DNA of 64,000 nt, from NCBI RefSeq assembly GCF_003260095.1, contig NZ_PTPX01000006.1, positions 62,001-126,000 on the forward strand, in the 5' to 3' direction. A program made the translations under genes and the position numbers. Below the pieces are notes generated by a model. It was not told the origin of the DNA. It ran no database searches and was given only the letters and a program-made list of their open reading frames with translations. This document shows, piece after piece, positions 18,218-26,298 of the stretch. Position 1 is the stretch's first letter, and every line of letters starts with the position of its first letter. The DNA is from Glaesserella australis (GTDB taxonomy: Bacteria > Pseudomonadota > Gammaproteobacteria > Enterobacterales > Pasteurellaceae).

Positions 18218-18766
18218 ATGTCTAAACAACTCCCTGAAATTAAATCCATTTCAGTGATTGCCAAAACCCGTATTTTTGAAGTGCAATCCGTTGATTTACG
18301 TTTTTCCAATGGCGAAGAACGAACTTACGAGCGTTTAACACCACAGCGTCGCTCATCAGTAATGGTTGTGCCGATCCACAATGATCAGCTGATCTTTGTA
18401 AAAGAATACGCTGTCGGTCCTGAACGCTATGAACTCACCTTTCCAAAAGGTATTGTCGATTTGGGCGAAGATCCAATGGAAAGTGCCAACCGAGAGCTAC
18501 AAGAAGAGATTGGCTTTGGAGCGAAAAAAATTGAGCCACTGCGTTCTTTATACAGTGGTCCTAGCCATATGTACGGCTTAATGCACGTCTTTGTGGCACA
18601 AGATCTCTATCCTTCACAGCTTGAAGGCGATGAACCTGAACCCCTTGAAATCGTCTATTATCCGCTAGATAAAATTGATGAATTATTAGCCGATAACCAT
18701 TTTGCCGAAGCACGCAACCTATCCGCTTTATTTTTATTAAGAGAGTATCTCAATGCACAAAACTAG
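18218..18766 (+). CDS. nudE: ADP compounds hydrolase NudE
   Basis: This Nudix hydrolase acts on ADP-ribose, Ap3A and NADH-like compounds. It has 182 residues. The Nudix box is complete: GIVDLGEDPMESANRELQEE followed by IGF, fitting G-x5-E-x7-REUxEExGU. The YERLTPQRRSSVMVVPI start is NudE-like. The next membrane-protein gene overlaps its 3' end by 14 bases. Confidence 0.9.
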   Translation: MSKQLPEIKSISVIAKTRIFEVQSVDLRFSNGEERTYERLTPQRRSSVMVVPIHNDQLIFVKEYAVGPERYELTFPKGIVDLGEDPMESANRELQEEIGFGAKKIEPLRSLYSGPSHMYGLMHVFVAQDLYPSQLEGDEPEPLEIVYYPLDKIDELLADNHFAEARNLSALFLLREYLNAQN

Positions 18767-19166
18767 TCCGCACATTCTATGGATTTTCCCTTTACTCAGC
18801 CAAGCCATCGGCTCTGCGTTACTGCCGTTGCTGAGCAAATTCAGTCAAGGGGGCATGCTGGTCGTCTTTCTACTGTTTACTTTGCCAACTTTTTTGTTTG
18901 CACTAATCAGCTACAAACAGCAGTATCATCAACGCAACATTATTCAAATCGCCTTTTTTTCAGGCGTGATTATGTTTATTTACAGCTTGCTTTCCTTTTC
19001 ACTGATGCTTGCTTTTGATGACTACACAAGCCTACAAGAACCCATTCCCCTGTGGGAACAATCCCTTGCCACAATCCTATTCGCCTTGACCTTTGCATTG
19101 GCTAATGTGATGTATACATTGTTGGTATTGCGGTTGTGTCTGCCGAAGAAAATAGTGTCTGAATGA
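18753..19166 (+). CDS. Uncharacterised four-helix membrane protein
   Basis: This 137-residue protein has about four hydrophobic segments (near 8-28, 33-53, 64-88 and 105-130) and no motif I recognise. It starts inside nudE (14-base overlap), so it is likely translationally coupled to it. The basic CLPKKIVSE tail would face the cytoplasm. Function unknown. Confidence 0.65.
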   Translation: MHKTSPHILWIFPLLSQAIGSALLPLLSKFSQGGMLVVFLLFTLPTFLFALISYKQQYHQRNIIQIAFFSGVIMFIYSLLSFSLMLAFDDYTSLQEPIPLWEQSLATILFALTFALANVMYTLLVLRLCLPKKIVSE

Positions 19167-19184
19167 AATAGATAAGAACAAATG

Positions 19185-19499
19185 TTATTCGGTTTGCAAC
19201 ATTGCGTTACGTAAAATCGAATTTAACAATGTTTGATAACCTTGTCCCGTTGCATTGGCTCTACTTTTTAGCCAATGCAACGTGTCTATATCAATTCTTA
19301 CCGTAATACGTTCTTTGACTGGTTTATAGAAAGGATTTCTTGCAGCTCCTTTCCAAAAATCATCATTAAGTTCCGCAATATCTGATGTATCAATTTGCGT
19401 ATCGTCTAATCGTGATAACTGGTTTAAACGAGCTTTAGTTGTACGATCTAAATTAGGGGCTTGCTTTAAATCAATAGTGCGTGTAACGATTTTGCTCAT
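19185..19499 (-). CDS. brnA: BrnA-family antitoxin
   Basis: This 104-residue protein is the antitoxin of a type II pair. The C-terminal ribbon-helix-helix domain is visible in RITVRIDIDTLHWLKSRA followed by GYQTLLNSILRNAM. ATG at 19499 gives the normal length; an upstream in-frame ATG would add 30 non-homologous residues inside brnT. It overlaps brnT by 29 bases. The usual BrnA role is to bind BrnT and repress the operon. Confidence 0.85.
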   Translation of the reverse strand: MSKIVTRTIDLKQAPNLDRTTKARLNQLSRLDDTQIDTSDIAELNDDFWKGAARNPFYKPVKERITVRIDIDTLHWLKSRANATGQGYQTLLNSILRNAMLQTE

Positions 19500-19767
19500 A
19501 CTGTTGTCTCTCTTTTTTAGTGGCAGGGCGGGCAGAAATAATACGAATATGCTCAATACCATCAATATCATTCCAAGTATGTGCAACAAGTAATATCACT
19601 TGATTAGCCGCCATACCAATTGCTTGCCAACGCATTTCGCCTTGTTCTATACGATCTTGTTTATGCCACATAAATTCATCATAAAAAACCAAAATCGCAT
19701 CATCAAAGCTTACTTTGTGTTTGAGCAGATTAGTTTTTGCTTTCTGCTCGTCCCAAGAAAATTTCAT
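19471..19767 (-). CDS. brnT: BrnT-family toxin
   Basis: This 98-residue protein is a RelE-fold ribonuclease toxin. The family signature is FSWDEQKAKTNLLKHKVSF near the N-terminus, then an EMRWQAIG segment and the C-terminal HIRIISARPATKKERQQYE containing the conserved Arg residues. It is the first gene of the brnT-brnA pair. A strong promoter with an internal inverted repeat lies just upstream, consistent with autoregulation. Confidence 0.87.
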   Translation of the reverse strand: MKFSWDEQKAKTNLLKHKVSFDDAILVFYDEFMWHKQDRIEQGEMRWQAIGMAANQVILLVAHTWNDIDGIEHIRIISARPATKKERQQYEQNRYTHY

Positions 19768-19785
19768 AAAAGTCCTTATGTGATT

Positions 19786-19814
19786 ATCTTATGTTGTATG
19801 CACATATCAGTCAA
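19786..19814 (-). promoter_or_regulatory. brnTA promoter with candidate operator
   Basis: On the minus strand TTGACT (19809-19814) and TAAGAT (19786-19791) are 17 bases apart. TATGT/ACATA arms (19790-19806) overlap the spacer and -10, a likely BrnTA operator. Confidence 0.6.
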
Positions 19815-20021
19815 TATAAAACGTCTTTTTATTAATCTTTTTAAATTCTGTTTACTAGTAACGTATCAAGTTTGTTTTAGGGCATAAAGCCGCAAGATCT
19901 CTTTTTTCGATCTAGATCGAAAAAATAAAAATACTCCAAAACATTCTTTCTGACTGTAATAATTACCTTTGGCATTCCGCACAGAGTAAGGTATTATTCA
20001 GACACCGTTAGGGAGTTTTAT

Positions 20022-20843
20022 ATGCAAGCACTTACTCAACCATTATTAGACAATATCCTGAATATCGCCGACCAAGCCGGCGAACATCTTAAACGCTTTT
20101 ATCAACAGTCTGTGGCAATTCAAATTAAAGCCGATAAAACGCCCGTGACTGAAGCGGATCTTTTTATTAGTCAATTTGTGATCGAACAATTACAGAAATT
20201 GACCCCAAATGTACCGATCTTGTCGGAAGAGAGCTGTAAAATTCCACTTTCTGAACGTTCCCAGTGGCAGGAGTATTGGATTGTGGATCCTCTTGACGGG
20301 ACGCAACAATTTATTGATCGCACTGATCAATTCTCTGTGGTGATCGGCTTGGTGCAACATAATCGCCCTGTGTTGGGGGTTATTCATTCGCCGATGTTGG
20401 AAAAAACCTACTATGCAATGCACGCAAGCGGTGCTTTTGTGCGAGAAAAAGGTGAAGTACGTCCTTTAGGAATAATGGGTACAACTTGCAAAGAACAGGC
20501 TCAATCCGACCGCTTGTTAGTCACCATTGGCACGACCGACAGCAATAAAATTCGTGAAGCGGTACGTCCGCCTTATCAGGTCGATTTTCTGCAGTTTGGC
20601 TCAAGTAGTTTGAAAGCAGGGCTTGTGGCAGAAGGCAAAGCCGATTGTTATGTTCGTTTGGGCGATACGGGGGAATGGGATACGGCGGTGGCTGAGATTT
20701 TATTGGCAGAAACGGGCGGTCAGGTGTTTGATCTTCACTTTCAACCCTTAAGCTACAATCAGCGTGAAACCTTTGTGAACCCTTATTTTATAATGGTGGC
20801 GAACAAACAGCGTGATTGGCAACAGATTTTCGCTTTTAATTAA
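20022..20843 (+). CDS. cysQ: 3'(2'),5'-bisphosphate nucleotidase CysQ
   Basis: This Mg-dependent phosphatase of the inositol monophosphatase family hydrolyses PAP to AMP, recycling the by-product of sulfate assimilation. It has 273 residues. Metal-binding motifs are present: EESCKIPLSER, WIVDPLDGTQQFI, and near the end GEWDTAVAEILLAETGG. The 254 bases before it contain nothing recognised beyond AT-rich sequence. Confidence 0.93.
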   Translation: MQALTQPLLDNILNIADQAGEHLKRFYQQSVAIQIKADKTPVTEADLFISQFVIEQLQKLTPNVPILSEESCKIPLSERSQWQEYWIVDPLDGTQQFIDRTDQFSVVIGLVQHNRPVLGVIHSPMLEKTYYAMHASGAFVREKGEVRPLGIMGTTCKEQAQSDRLLVTIGTTDSNKIREAVRPPYQVDFLQFGSSSLKAGLVAEGKADCYVRLGDTGEWDTAVAEILLAETGGQVFDLHFQPLSYNQRETFVNPYFIMVANKQRDWQQIFAFN

Positions 20844-20912
20844 TTTTATTTATTGTTATATTTCCGTTTGTTTTTTGAAATATAACAATTTTTTTACATT
20901 TTAGGATTGCAA

Positions 20913-22397
20913 ATGAAAGCAGATAGTAACTGTATTGTGATTTTTGGTGCGTCAGGCGATTTGACTTACCGAAAATTAATCCCCGCTCTTTATCATCTCT
21001 ATAAAATCGGCAGATTGTCCGATAATTTTTCCGTACTCGGTGTGGCACGTTCAGCGTTAGACGATATGTCTTTCCGTCAAAAAATGTACGACACCTTAGT
21101 TAAGCTCGAAAATGCAAGCGGTGAGACCTTAGAAAAATTTTGCGAACACCTTTATTATCAAGCGATTAACACGTCCGATGCGGTTGATTATGCCAAATTG
21201 CTCCCCCGTTTAGACGAACTGCACGATAAATATGGCACGGGCGGCAATACGCTTTATTATCTCTCTACGCCGCCGAGTTTGTATGGCGTTATCCCTGAAT
21301 GCCTTGCGGCTCACGGCTTGACTACCGAAGAGTTTGGCTGGAAACGTATTATTGTCGAAAAACCGTTTGGCTATGATATTGAGACCGCCAAAGCTCTTGA
21401 TATTCAAATCCATAAATACTTTGAAGAACATCAGATCTACCGTATCGACCACTATTTAGGCAAAGAGACAGTGCAAAATTTACTCGTGTTACGTTTTTCA
21501 AATGGCTTATTTGAACCCCTTTGGAACCGCAATTTTATTGACTATGTGGAAATCACAGGAGCAGAAACCATTGGTGTAGAAGAACGTGGTGGCTACTATG
21601 ACGGCTCGGGGGCAATGCGTGATATGTTCCAAAATCACTTATTGCAAGTGTTGGCAATGGTGGCAATGGAACCACCTGCGATTATCAATGCCGACTCAAT
21701 GCGTGATGAAGTGGCAAAAGTGTTGCACTGTCTGCACCCACTTTCATCTGACGATCTGAAAAATAACCTTGTGCTTGGGCAATATACCGCCAGCACAATC
21801 AATGGCGAAGTGGTGAAAGGTTATCTGCAAGAAAACGGCGTGCCTGAAGACTCGAACACCGAAACCTATATGGCGGTGCGTTGCCAAATCGACAATTGGC
21901 GTTGGGCGGGTGTGCCGTTTTATGTGCGGACTGGCAAACGCTTGCCGGCTCGAGTTACCGAAGTGGTTATTCACTTTAAAACCACGCCACACCCTGTCTT
22001 TAGCCAAAATGCCCCTGATAATAAATTGATTATCCGCATTCAGCCTGACGAAGGTATTTCAATGCGTTTCGGCTTGAAAAAACCAGGTGCAGGCTTTGAA
22101 GCGAAAGAAGTGTCAATGGATTTCCGCTACGCCGACCTTGCGTCACCAAGCCTTTTGACCGCTTACGAACGTCTGTTGCTTGATGCAATGAAAGGTGATG
22201 CAACGCTTTTCGCCCGTACCGATGCCGTTCACGCTTGTTGGAAATTTGTTCAACCTATTTTAGATTACAAGGCAGAACGTGGGCGAGTATATGAATACGA
22301 AGCTGGCACTTGGGGTCCGTCAGAAGCCGACAAACTTATCGCAAAACACGGCAAAGTATGGCGTAAACCAAGTGGGTTGATGAAAAAGAAAGTGTAA
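20913..22397 (+). CDS. zwf: Glucose-6-phosphate 1-dehydrogenase
   Basis: This is the first enzyme of the oxidative pentose-phosphate branch, oxidising G6P with NADP. It has 494 residues. The nucleotide-binding [11 protein letters not shown] is at the N-terminus and the substrate motif RIDHYLGKE is near residue 177. ATG at 20913 is preferred over TTG 20907 because AGGA lies 7 bases before it. It is followed by a REPIN-like doublet and then pgl. Confidence 0.96.
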   Translation: MKADSNCIVIFGASGDLTYRKLIPALYHLYKIGRLSDNFSVLGVARSALDDMSFRQKMYDTLVKLENASGETLEKFCEHLYYQAINTSDAVDYAKLLPRLDELHDKYGTGGNTLYYLSTPPSLYGVIPECLAAHGLTTEEFGWKRIIVEKPFGYDIETAKALDIQIHKYFEEHQIYRIDHYLGKETVQNLLVLRFSNGLFEPLWNRNFIDYVEITGAETIGVEERGGYYDGSGAMRDMFQNHLLQVLAMVAMEPPAIINADSMRDEVAKVLHCLHPLSSDDLKNNLVLGQYTASTINGEVVKGYLQENGVPEDSNTETYMAVRCQIDNWRWAGVPFYVRTGKRLPARVTEVVIHFKTTPHPVFSQNAPDNKLIIRIQPDEGISMRFGLKKPGAGFEAKEVSMDFRYADLASPSLLTAYERLLLDAMKGDATLFARTDAVHACWKFVQPILDYKAERGRVYEYEAGTWGPSEADKLIAKHGKVWRKPSGLMKKKV

Positions 22398-22399
22398 CA

Positions 22400-22475
22400 G
22401 TAGGGACACACTGCGTGTGTCCACTAAATGCTAAATAATATTGATAATTAACGGACACACACAGTGTGTCCCTAC
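22400..22475. repeat. REPIN-like doublet (two GTAG-headed hairpins, inverted)
   Basis: The left unit (22400-22422) is GTAG followed by GGACACAC-TGC-GTGTGTCC. The right unit (22453-22475) is its reverse complement with a single base difference. Each unit is a GTAG head plus a perfect 8-bp hairpin, the layout of REP sequences, and the two form a head-to-head pair 30 bases apart. It fills the zwf-pgl gap. Confidence 0.75.
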
Positions 22476-22484
22476 AAGGAATTT

Positions 22485-23183
22485 ATGAACACTATCACTT
22501 TCCCAACAGCCCAACATGCTGTTGAAAAAATCGCACAAGAATTTGTGTTATATAGCCAACTTAACCACCCTGTGCATATTTCGCTTTCAGGCGGAAGCAC
22601 ACCAAAATTGCTGTTTAAAACCCTTGCTCAAGAGCCATATAAAAGCCAAATTCAGTGGCAACATTTACATTTTTGGTGGGGCGATGATCGAATGGTGCCA
22701 CCACAAGATCCTGAAAGCAACTACGGCGAAGTGCAAAAATTACTGTTCGATCATATCCAAATCCCAGCGGAGAACATTCACCGTATTCGTGGCGAAGGGC
22801 CTGTCGAGCAAGAACTTGCAAGATTTTCGCAAGAACTGACCGCTTGTGTGCCTAACCTTGCGTTTGATTGGATTATTTTAGGAATGGGAACAGACGGACA
22901 TACCGCTTCACTTTTCCCACATCAAACGGATTTCAACGATCCAAATTTAGCCGTGATTGCAAAACACCCAGAAACAGGGCAAATCCGTATTTCCAAAACA
23001 GCAAAATTGATTGAGCAAGCAAAACGGATTACCTATTTAGTCACAGGGGCAAGTAAAGCGGAGATTTTAAAAGAACTTCAGACGACAGCAACGGAAAACT
23101 TGCCTTACCCAGCAGCAAAAATCAAAGCGAAAAATGGAATTACCGAGTGGTATTTGGATAAAGAAGCGGCGAAGTTGTTGTAG
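22485..23183 (+). CDS. pgl: 6-phosphogluconolactonase
   Basis: This enzyme hydrolyses 6-phosphogluconolactone, between the zwf and gnd steps. It has 232 residues of the DevB/SOL type. Signature motifs are SLSGGSTPKLLF, the HFWWGDDRMVPPQDPESN loop and GMGTDGHTASLFP. The start is ATG 22485 with AAGGAA 6 bases upstream; an earlier in-frame ATG lies within the repeat and is rejected. Confidence 0.95.
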   Translation: MNTITFPTAQHAVEKIAQEFVLYSQLNHPVHISLSGGSTPKLLFKTLAQEPYKSQIQWQHLHFWWGDDRMVPPQDPESNYGEVQKLLFDHIQIPAENIHRIRGEGPVEQELARFSQELTACVPNLAFDWIILGMGTDGHTASLFPHQTDFNDPNLAVIAKHPETGQIRISKTAKLIEQAKRITYLVTGASKAEILKELQTTATENLPYPAAKIKAKNGITEWYLDKEAAKLL

Positions 23184-23272
23184 GCTATAAAATCTAAATT
23201 TGCGATCTGTGTCGAAAAATTGGAAAAATGTGGTCGAGTTTGGAGAAGAAATGGTTCATTCTAGGTTTTTTA

Positions 23273-23291
23273 AGGTCACAAATTGTGACCT
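23273..23291. promoter_or_regulatory. Palindrome upstream of the ORF6N gene (candidate operator)
   Basis: AGGTCACAAATTGTGACCT is a perfect 9-1-9 palindrome 38 bases before the ATG at 23329. The core GGTCACAA-N-TTGTGACC recurs inside the gene. Confidence 0.6.
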
Positions 23292-23328
23292 CAAAATAAC
23301 AATTAAGAAAAAAACAAAGGAAAAAAAG

Positions 23329-24213
23329 ATGAACCATTTAGTACAAATTGCTCCAGAAATTGAACCACAAATTTTTACGATCCGAAATGTACAAGTAATG
23401 CTAGATGTCCATTTGGCAAGCCTTTACCAAGTGGAAACAAAGGTTTTCAACCAAGCGGTAAAACGAAATTTAGAACGTTTTCCCGATGAATTTCGGTTTC
23501 AATTAACAGAACAAGAGTGGGATTATTTGCGGTCACAATTTGTGACCGCAAATCAGAGTTCATATAGACGATTTTTACCCTACGCCTTTACCGAACAAGG
23601 CATTGCAATGCTTTCAGCCGTATTACGAAGTGAAGTCGCTGTTCAAGTCAGCATTAAAATTATGCAAGCCTTTGTGCAAATGCGGCATACATTGTTGAAT
23701 AATGTTGGTGTAATGCAACGGTTGGAAACGGTTGAACGTAAACAGATTGAAATGTCTGGGCAGTTGGAACAGGTGTTTTTAGCCTTAGAAAGTAATAAAC
23801 CACAAACACAGGGGATCTTTTTTGAAGGTGAAACCTTTAATGCTTATACCTTTGTGGCAGAGTTGGTGAGAAAGGCGAAATCATCGATTATTTTGATTGA
23901 TAATTATCTTGATGATACAGTGCTGACGTTATTTAATAAGCGCCAATCAGGTGTAGTAGTTACACTTTATACCAAAACAATCAGTAAACAATTAGAGCTA
24001 GATTTGGCACGTTATAATAGCCAATTTGAACCGATAGCAATAAAACAATTTAGTAAATCACACGACCGATTTTTAATTTTAGACCGCGCTGAGCTTTACC
24101 ATATCGGTGCATCATTAAAAGATTTAGGCAAAAAATGGTTTGCTTTTTCTAAAATGGATTTATCCACAAGTAGAATTTTAGAGCAGTTAGAGAGTGAAAA
24201 TGTTGATGATTGA
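23329..24213 (+). CDS. ORF6N-domain protein with C-terminal HDRFL (PLD-like) domain
   Basis: This 294-residue protein has an N-terminal ORF6N DNA-binding domain (about 10-100: IFTIRNVQVMLDVHLASLYQ, then RFPDEFRFQL and LPYAFTEQGIAMLSAVL). A linker with helical character follows, then a C-terminal domain with SHDRFLILD and ELYHIGASLKDLGKKWFAF. ORF6N/KilA-N proteins are common in phages and islands and are thought to be DNA-binding regulators. ATG at 23329 has AAAGGA before it; a longer frame from 23200 is rejected. Residues 66-75 are encoded by a perfect 27-base palindrome. It lies with the next gene between pgl and gnd and looks acquired. Confidence 0.8.
   Translation: MNHLVQIAPEIEPQIFTIRNVQVMLDVHLASLYQVETKVFNQAVKRNLERFPDEFRFQLTEQEWDYLRSQFVTANQSSYRRFLPYAFTEQGIAMLSAVLRSEVAVQVSIKIMQAFVQMRHTLLNNVGVMQRLETVERKQIEMSGQLEQVFLALESNKPQTQGIFFEGETFNAYTFVAELVRKAKSSIILIDNYLDDTVLTLFNKRQSGVVVTLYTKTISKQLELDLARYNSQFEPIAIKQFSKSHDRFLILDRAELYHIGASLKDLGKKWFAFSKMDLSTSRILEQLESENVDD
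23526..23552. repeat. Perfect palindrome inside the ORF6N coding sequence
   Basis: Thirteen-base arms flank one central T; the core GGTCACAATTTGTGACC matches the upstream palindrome except at the centre. It encodes part of LRSQFVTAN. Confidence 0.85.
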
Positions 24214-24274
24214 ATTTGGAATAAAATCATTGTTAGCTTCTAAAATAATTATGGGAATTAAAAAGGTTTAAAAT

Positions 24275-24706
24275 ATGAAAAAAGCATTATTATTTAGTTT
24301 TTCTTTAATTCTATCAGCGTGTAGTTCTGTACAAAATACGCAAAGTACATTTATCGATCCTTATCCACAAATTACATCAATTCAAGATTTACCACAGGAA
24401 CATCGTTACAAGCCAAAACAATGTTCTCCAAAATTTGATAAAAATGGGGAACTTGATGAAGTTGTATCAAATGGAAGAAGAATTAAAGCGAAAATAAAAA
24501 ATCATTGTATTGATGAAGAAGTTTTTATTTATCATCAAAATGGTCAGCTACATTCTAACACCCCTTTAGTCAATGGATTAGCAGAAGGCTGGTCTAATGG
24601 ATACACTATGGACGGTGTGTTGAGAACTCGAATTTTATATCAAAAAGGTGAAACTAAACTTATTCAGGTCTATCACAATGGTCAATTAGTGAAAGAAATT
24701 AAATAA
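24275..24706 (+). CDS. Lipoprotein with MORN/YwqK-like repeats
   Basis: This 143-residue protein has a lipobox ILSAC (Cys16) and so should be lipidated. The C-terminal half contains two to three repeats of the Y-x-NGQL-x-G-x-x-x-G type (IYHQNGQLHSNTPLVNGLAEG, then QVYHNGQL), like MORN-variant proteins of the YwqK class. Such proteins sometimes serve as immunity proteins or surface scaffolds, but nothing here shows that. It is AT-rich relative to zwf and gnd. Function unknown. Confidence 0.65.
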   Translation: MKKALLFSFSLILSACSSVQNTQSTFIDPYPQITSIQDLPQEHRYKPKQCSPKFDKNGELDEVVSNGRRIKAKIKNHCIDEEVFIYHQNGQLHSNTPLVNGLAEGWSNGYTMDGVLRTRILYQKGETKLIQVYHNGQLVKEIK

Positions 24707-24799
24707 ACATAAGTGGTAGAAATCTATCCAAAAATTTATCAAGCGGTCAAGTTCCCAATATTTTCCGCAACAAATTCAACAATCCAACAGGAGCAAAAA

Positions 24800-26254
24800 A
24801 TGTCAGTAAAAGGCGATATCGGCGTTATCGGTTTAGCGGTAATGGGTCAGAACCTTATTTTAAATATGAACGATAACGGCTTTAAAGTCGTGGCGTATAA
24901 CCGTACCACATCAAAAGTGGACGAGTTTTTAGAAGGTGCGGCAAAAGGCACGAACATTATCGGGGCATATTCGTTAGAAGATTTAGCGAATAAATTAGAA
25001 AAACCACGCAAAGTGATGTTAATGGTGCGTGCGGGCGAAGTGGTTGATCAATTTATCGATGCATTATTACCGCACTTAGAGCAAGGCGACATCATCATTG
25101 ACGGCGGTAACTCAAACTACCCAGACACCAACCGCCGTGTAAAAGCATTGGCGGAGAAAGGCATTCGCTTTATCGGCTCGGGTGTTTCGGGCGGTGAAGA
25201 AGGTGCGCGTCACGGACCTTCTATTATGCCGGGCGGTAATGAAGAAGCGTGGCAATATGTCAAACCAATTTTCCAAGCGATTTCAGCGAAAACTGACAAA
25301 GGCGAGCCTTGCTGTGACTGGGTGGGCAAAGAAGGGGCAGGTCACTTTGTGAAAATGGTTCACAACGGGATCGAATACGGCGATATGCAGTTAATCTGTG
25401 AAGCTTACCAATTCTTAAAAGACGGTTTAGGTTTAAGCTACGATGAAATGCAAGCTATTTTCGCAGAATGGAAGAAAACCGAGTTAGATAGCTATCTGAT
25501 TGATATTACAACAGATATTTTAGGCTACAAAGACACAGACGGCACGCCGTTAGTGGAAAAAATCCTTGATACCGCAGGTCAAAAAGGTACAGGTAAATGG
25601 ACGGGGATCAACGCTTTAGATTTCGGTATTCCATTAACTTTAATCACCGAGTCCGTATTCGCTCGCTGCGTTTCATCTTTCAAAGATCAACGCGTGGCAG
25701 CGTCTCAGCTCTTCAACAAAACTATCGGCAAAGTAGAAGGTGATAAAAAAGTATGGATTGAAGCGGTACGCAAAGCGTTATTGGCATCAAAAATTATCTC
25801 TTACGCACAAGGCTTTATGCTCATTCGTGAAGCCTCAGAAAACTTCGGTTGGGACATCAACTACGGCGCAACCGCCTTGTTATGGCGTGAAGGTTGTATC
25901 ATTCGCAGCCGTTTCTTAGGCAACATTCGTGATGCGTACGAAGCGAATCCAGACTTAATCTTCTTAGGTTCAGATGCGTACTTCAAAGGCATTTTAGAGA
26001 ACGCATTAAGCGACTGGCGTAAAGTGGTAGCGAAATCGATTGAAGTGGGTATCCCAATGCCGTGTATGGCATCTGCGATTACCTTCTTAGATGGTTATAC
26101 ATCAGATCGCTTACCGGCAAACTTACTTCAAGCTCAACGTGACTACTTCGGTGCACATACTTACGAACGTACCGACAAACCACGTGGTGAGTTCTTCCAC
26201 ACAAATTGGACAGGACGTGGCGGGAATACAGCATCAACGACGTATGATGTGTAA
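24800..26254 (+). CDS. gnd: 6-phosphogluconate dehydrogenase, decarboxylating
   Basis: This enzyme oxidises 6-phosphogluconate to ribulose-5-phosphate with NADP. It has 484 residues. Motifs are GLAVMGQNLILN (nucleotide binding), IIDGGNSNYPDT, SGVSGGEEGARHGPSIMPGG and VKMVHNGIEYGDMQ. The start is ATG 24800 with CAGGAG before it; an upstream in-frame start near 24713 is rejected. It closes the zwf-pgl-gnd set. Confidence 0.96.
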   Translation: MSVKGDIGVIGLAVMGQNLILNMNDNGFKVVAYNRTTSKVDEFLEGAAKGTNIIGAYSLEDLANKLEKPRKVMLMVRAGEVVDQFIDALLPHLEQGDIIIDGGNSNYPDTNRRVKALAEKGIRFIGSGVSGGEEGARHGPSIMPGGNEEAWQYVKPIFQAISAKTDKGEPCCDWVGKEGAGHFVKMVHNGIEYGDMQLICEAYQFLKDGLGLSYDEMQAIFAEWKKTELDSYLIDITTDILGYKDTDGTPLVEKILDTAGQKGTGKWTGINALDFGIPLTLITESVFARCVSSFKDQRVAASQLFNKTIGKVEGDKKVWIEAVRKALLASKIISYAQGFMLIREASENFGWDINYGATALLWREGCIIRSRFLGNIRDAYEANPDLIFLGSDAYFKGILENALSDWRKVVAKSIEVGIPMPCMASAITFLDGYTSDRLPANLLQAQRDYFGAHTYERTDKPRGEFFHTNWTGRGGNTASTTYDV

Positions 26255-26265
26255 AGTATAAAAAG

Positions 26266-26297
26266 AAGGGCTAATAGCAAAACTATTAGCCCTTTTC
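26266..26297. terminator. Bidirectional terminator between gnd and malP
   Basis: AAGGGCTAATAG (26266-26277) and CTATTAGCCCTT (26283-26294) form a perfect 12-bp stem with a T run on the plus side. Confidence 0.85.
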
Positions 26298-26298
26298 A

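Noticed and set aside
24713-24799. Longer gnd start
   Set aside because: The extra 29 residues are not homologous, and a strong ribosome-binding site precedes ATG 24800.
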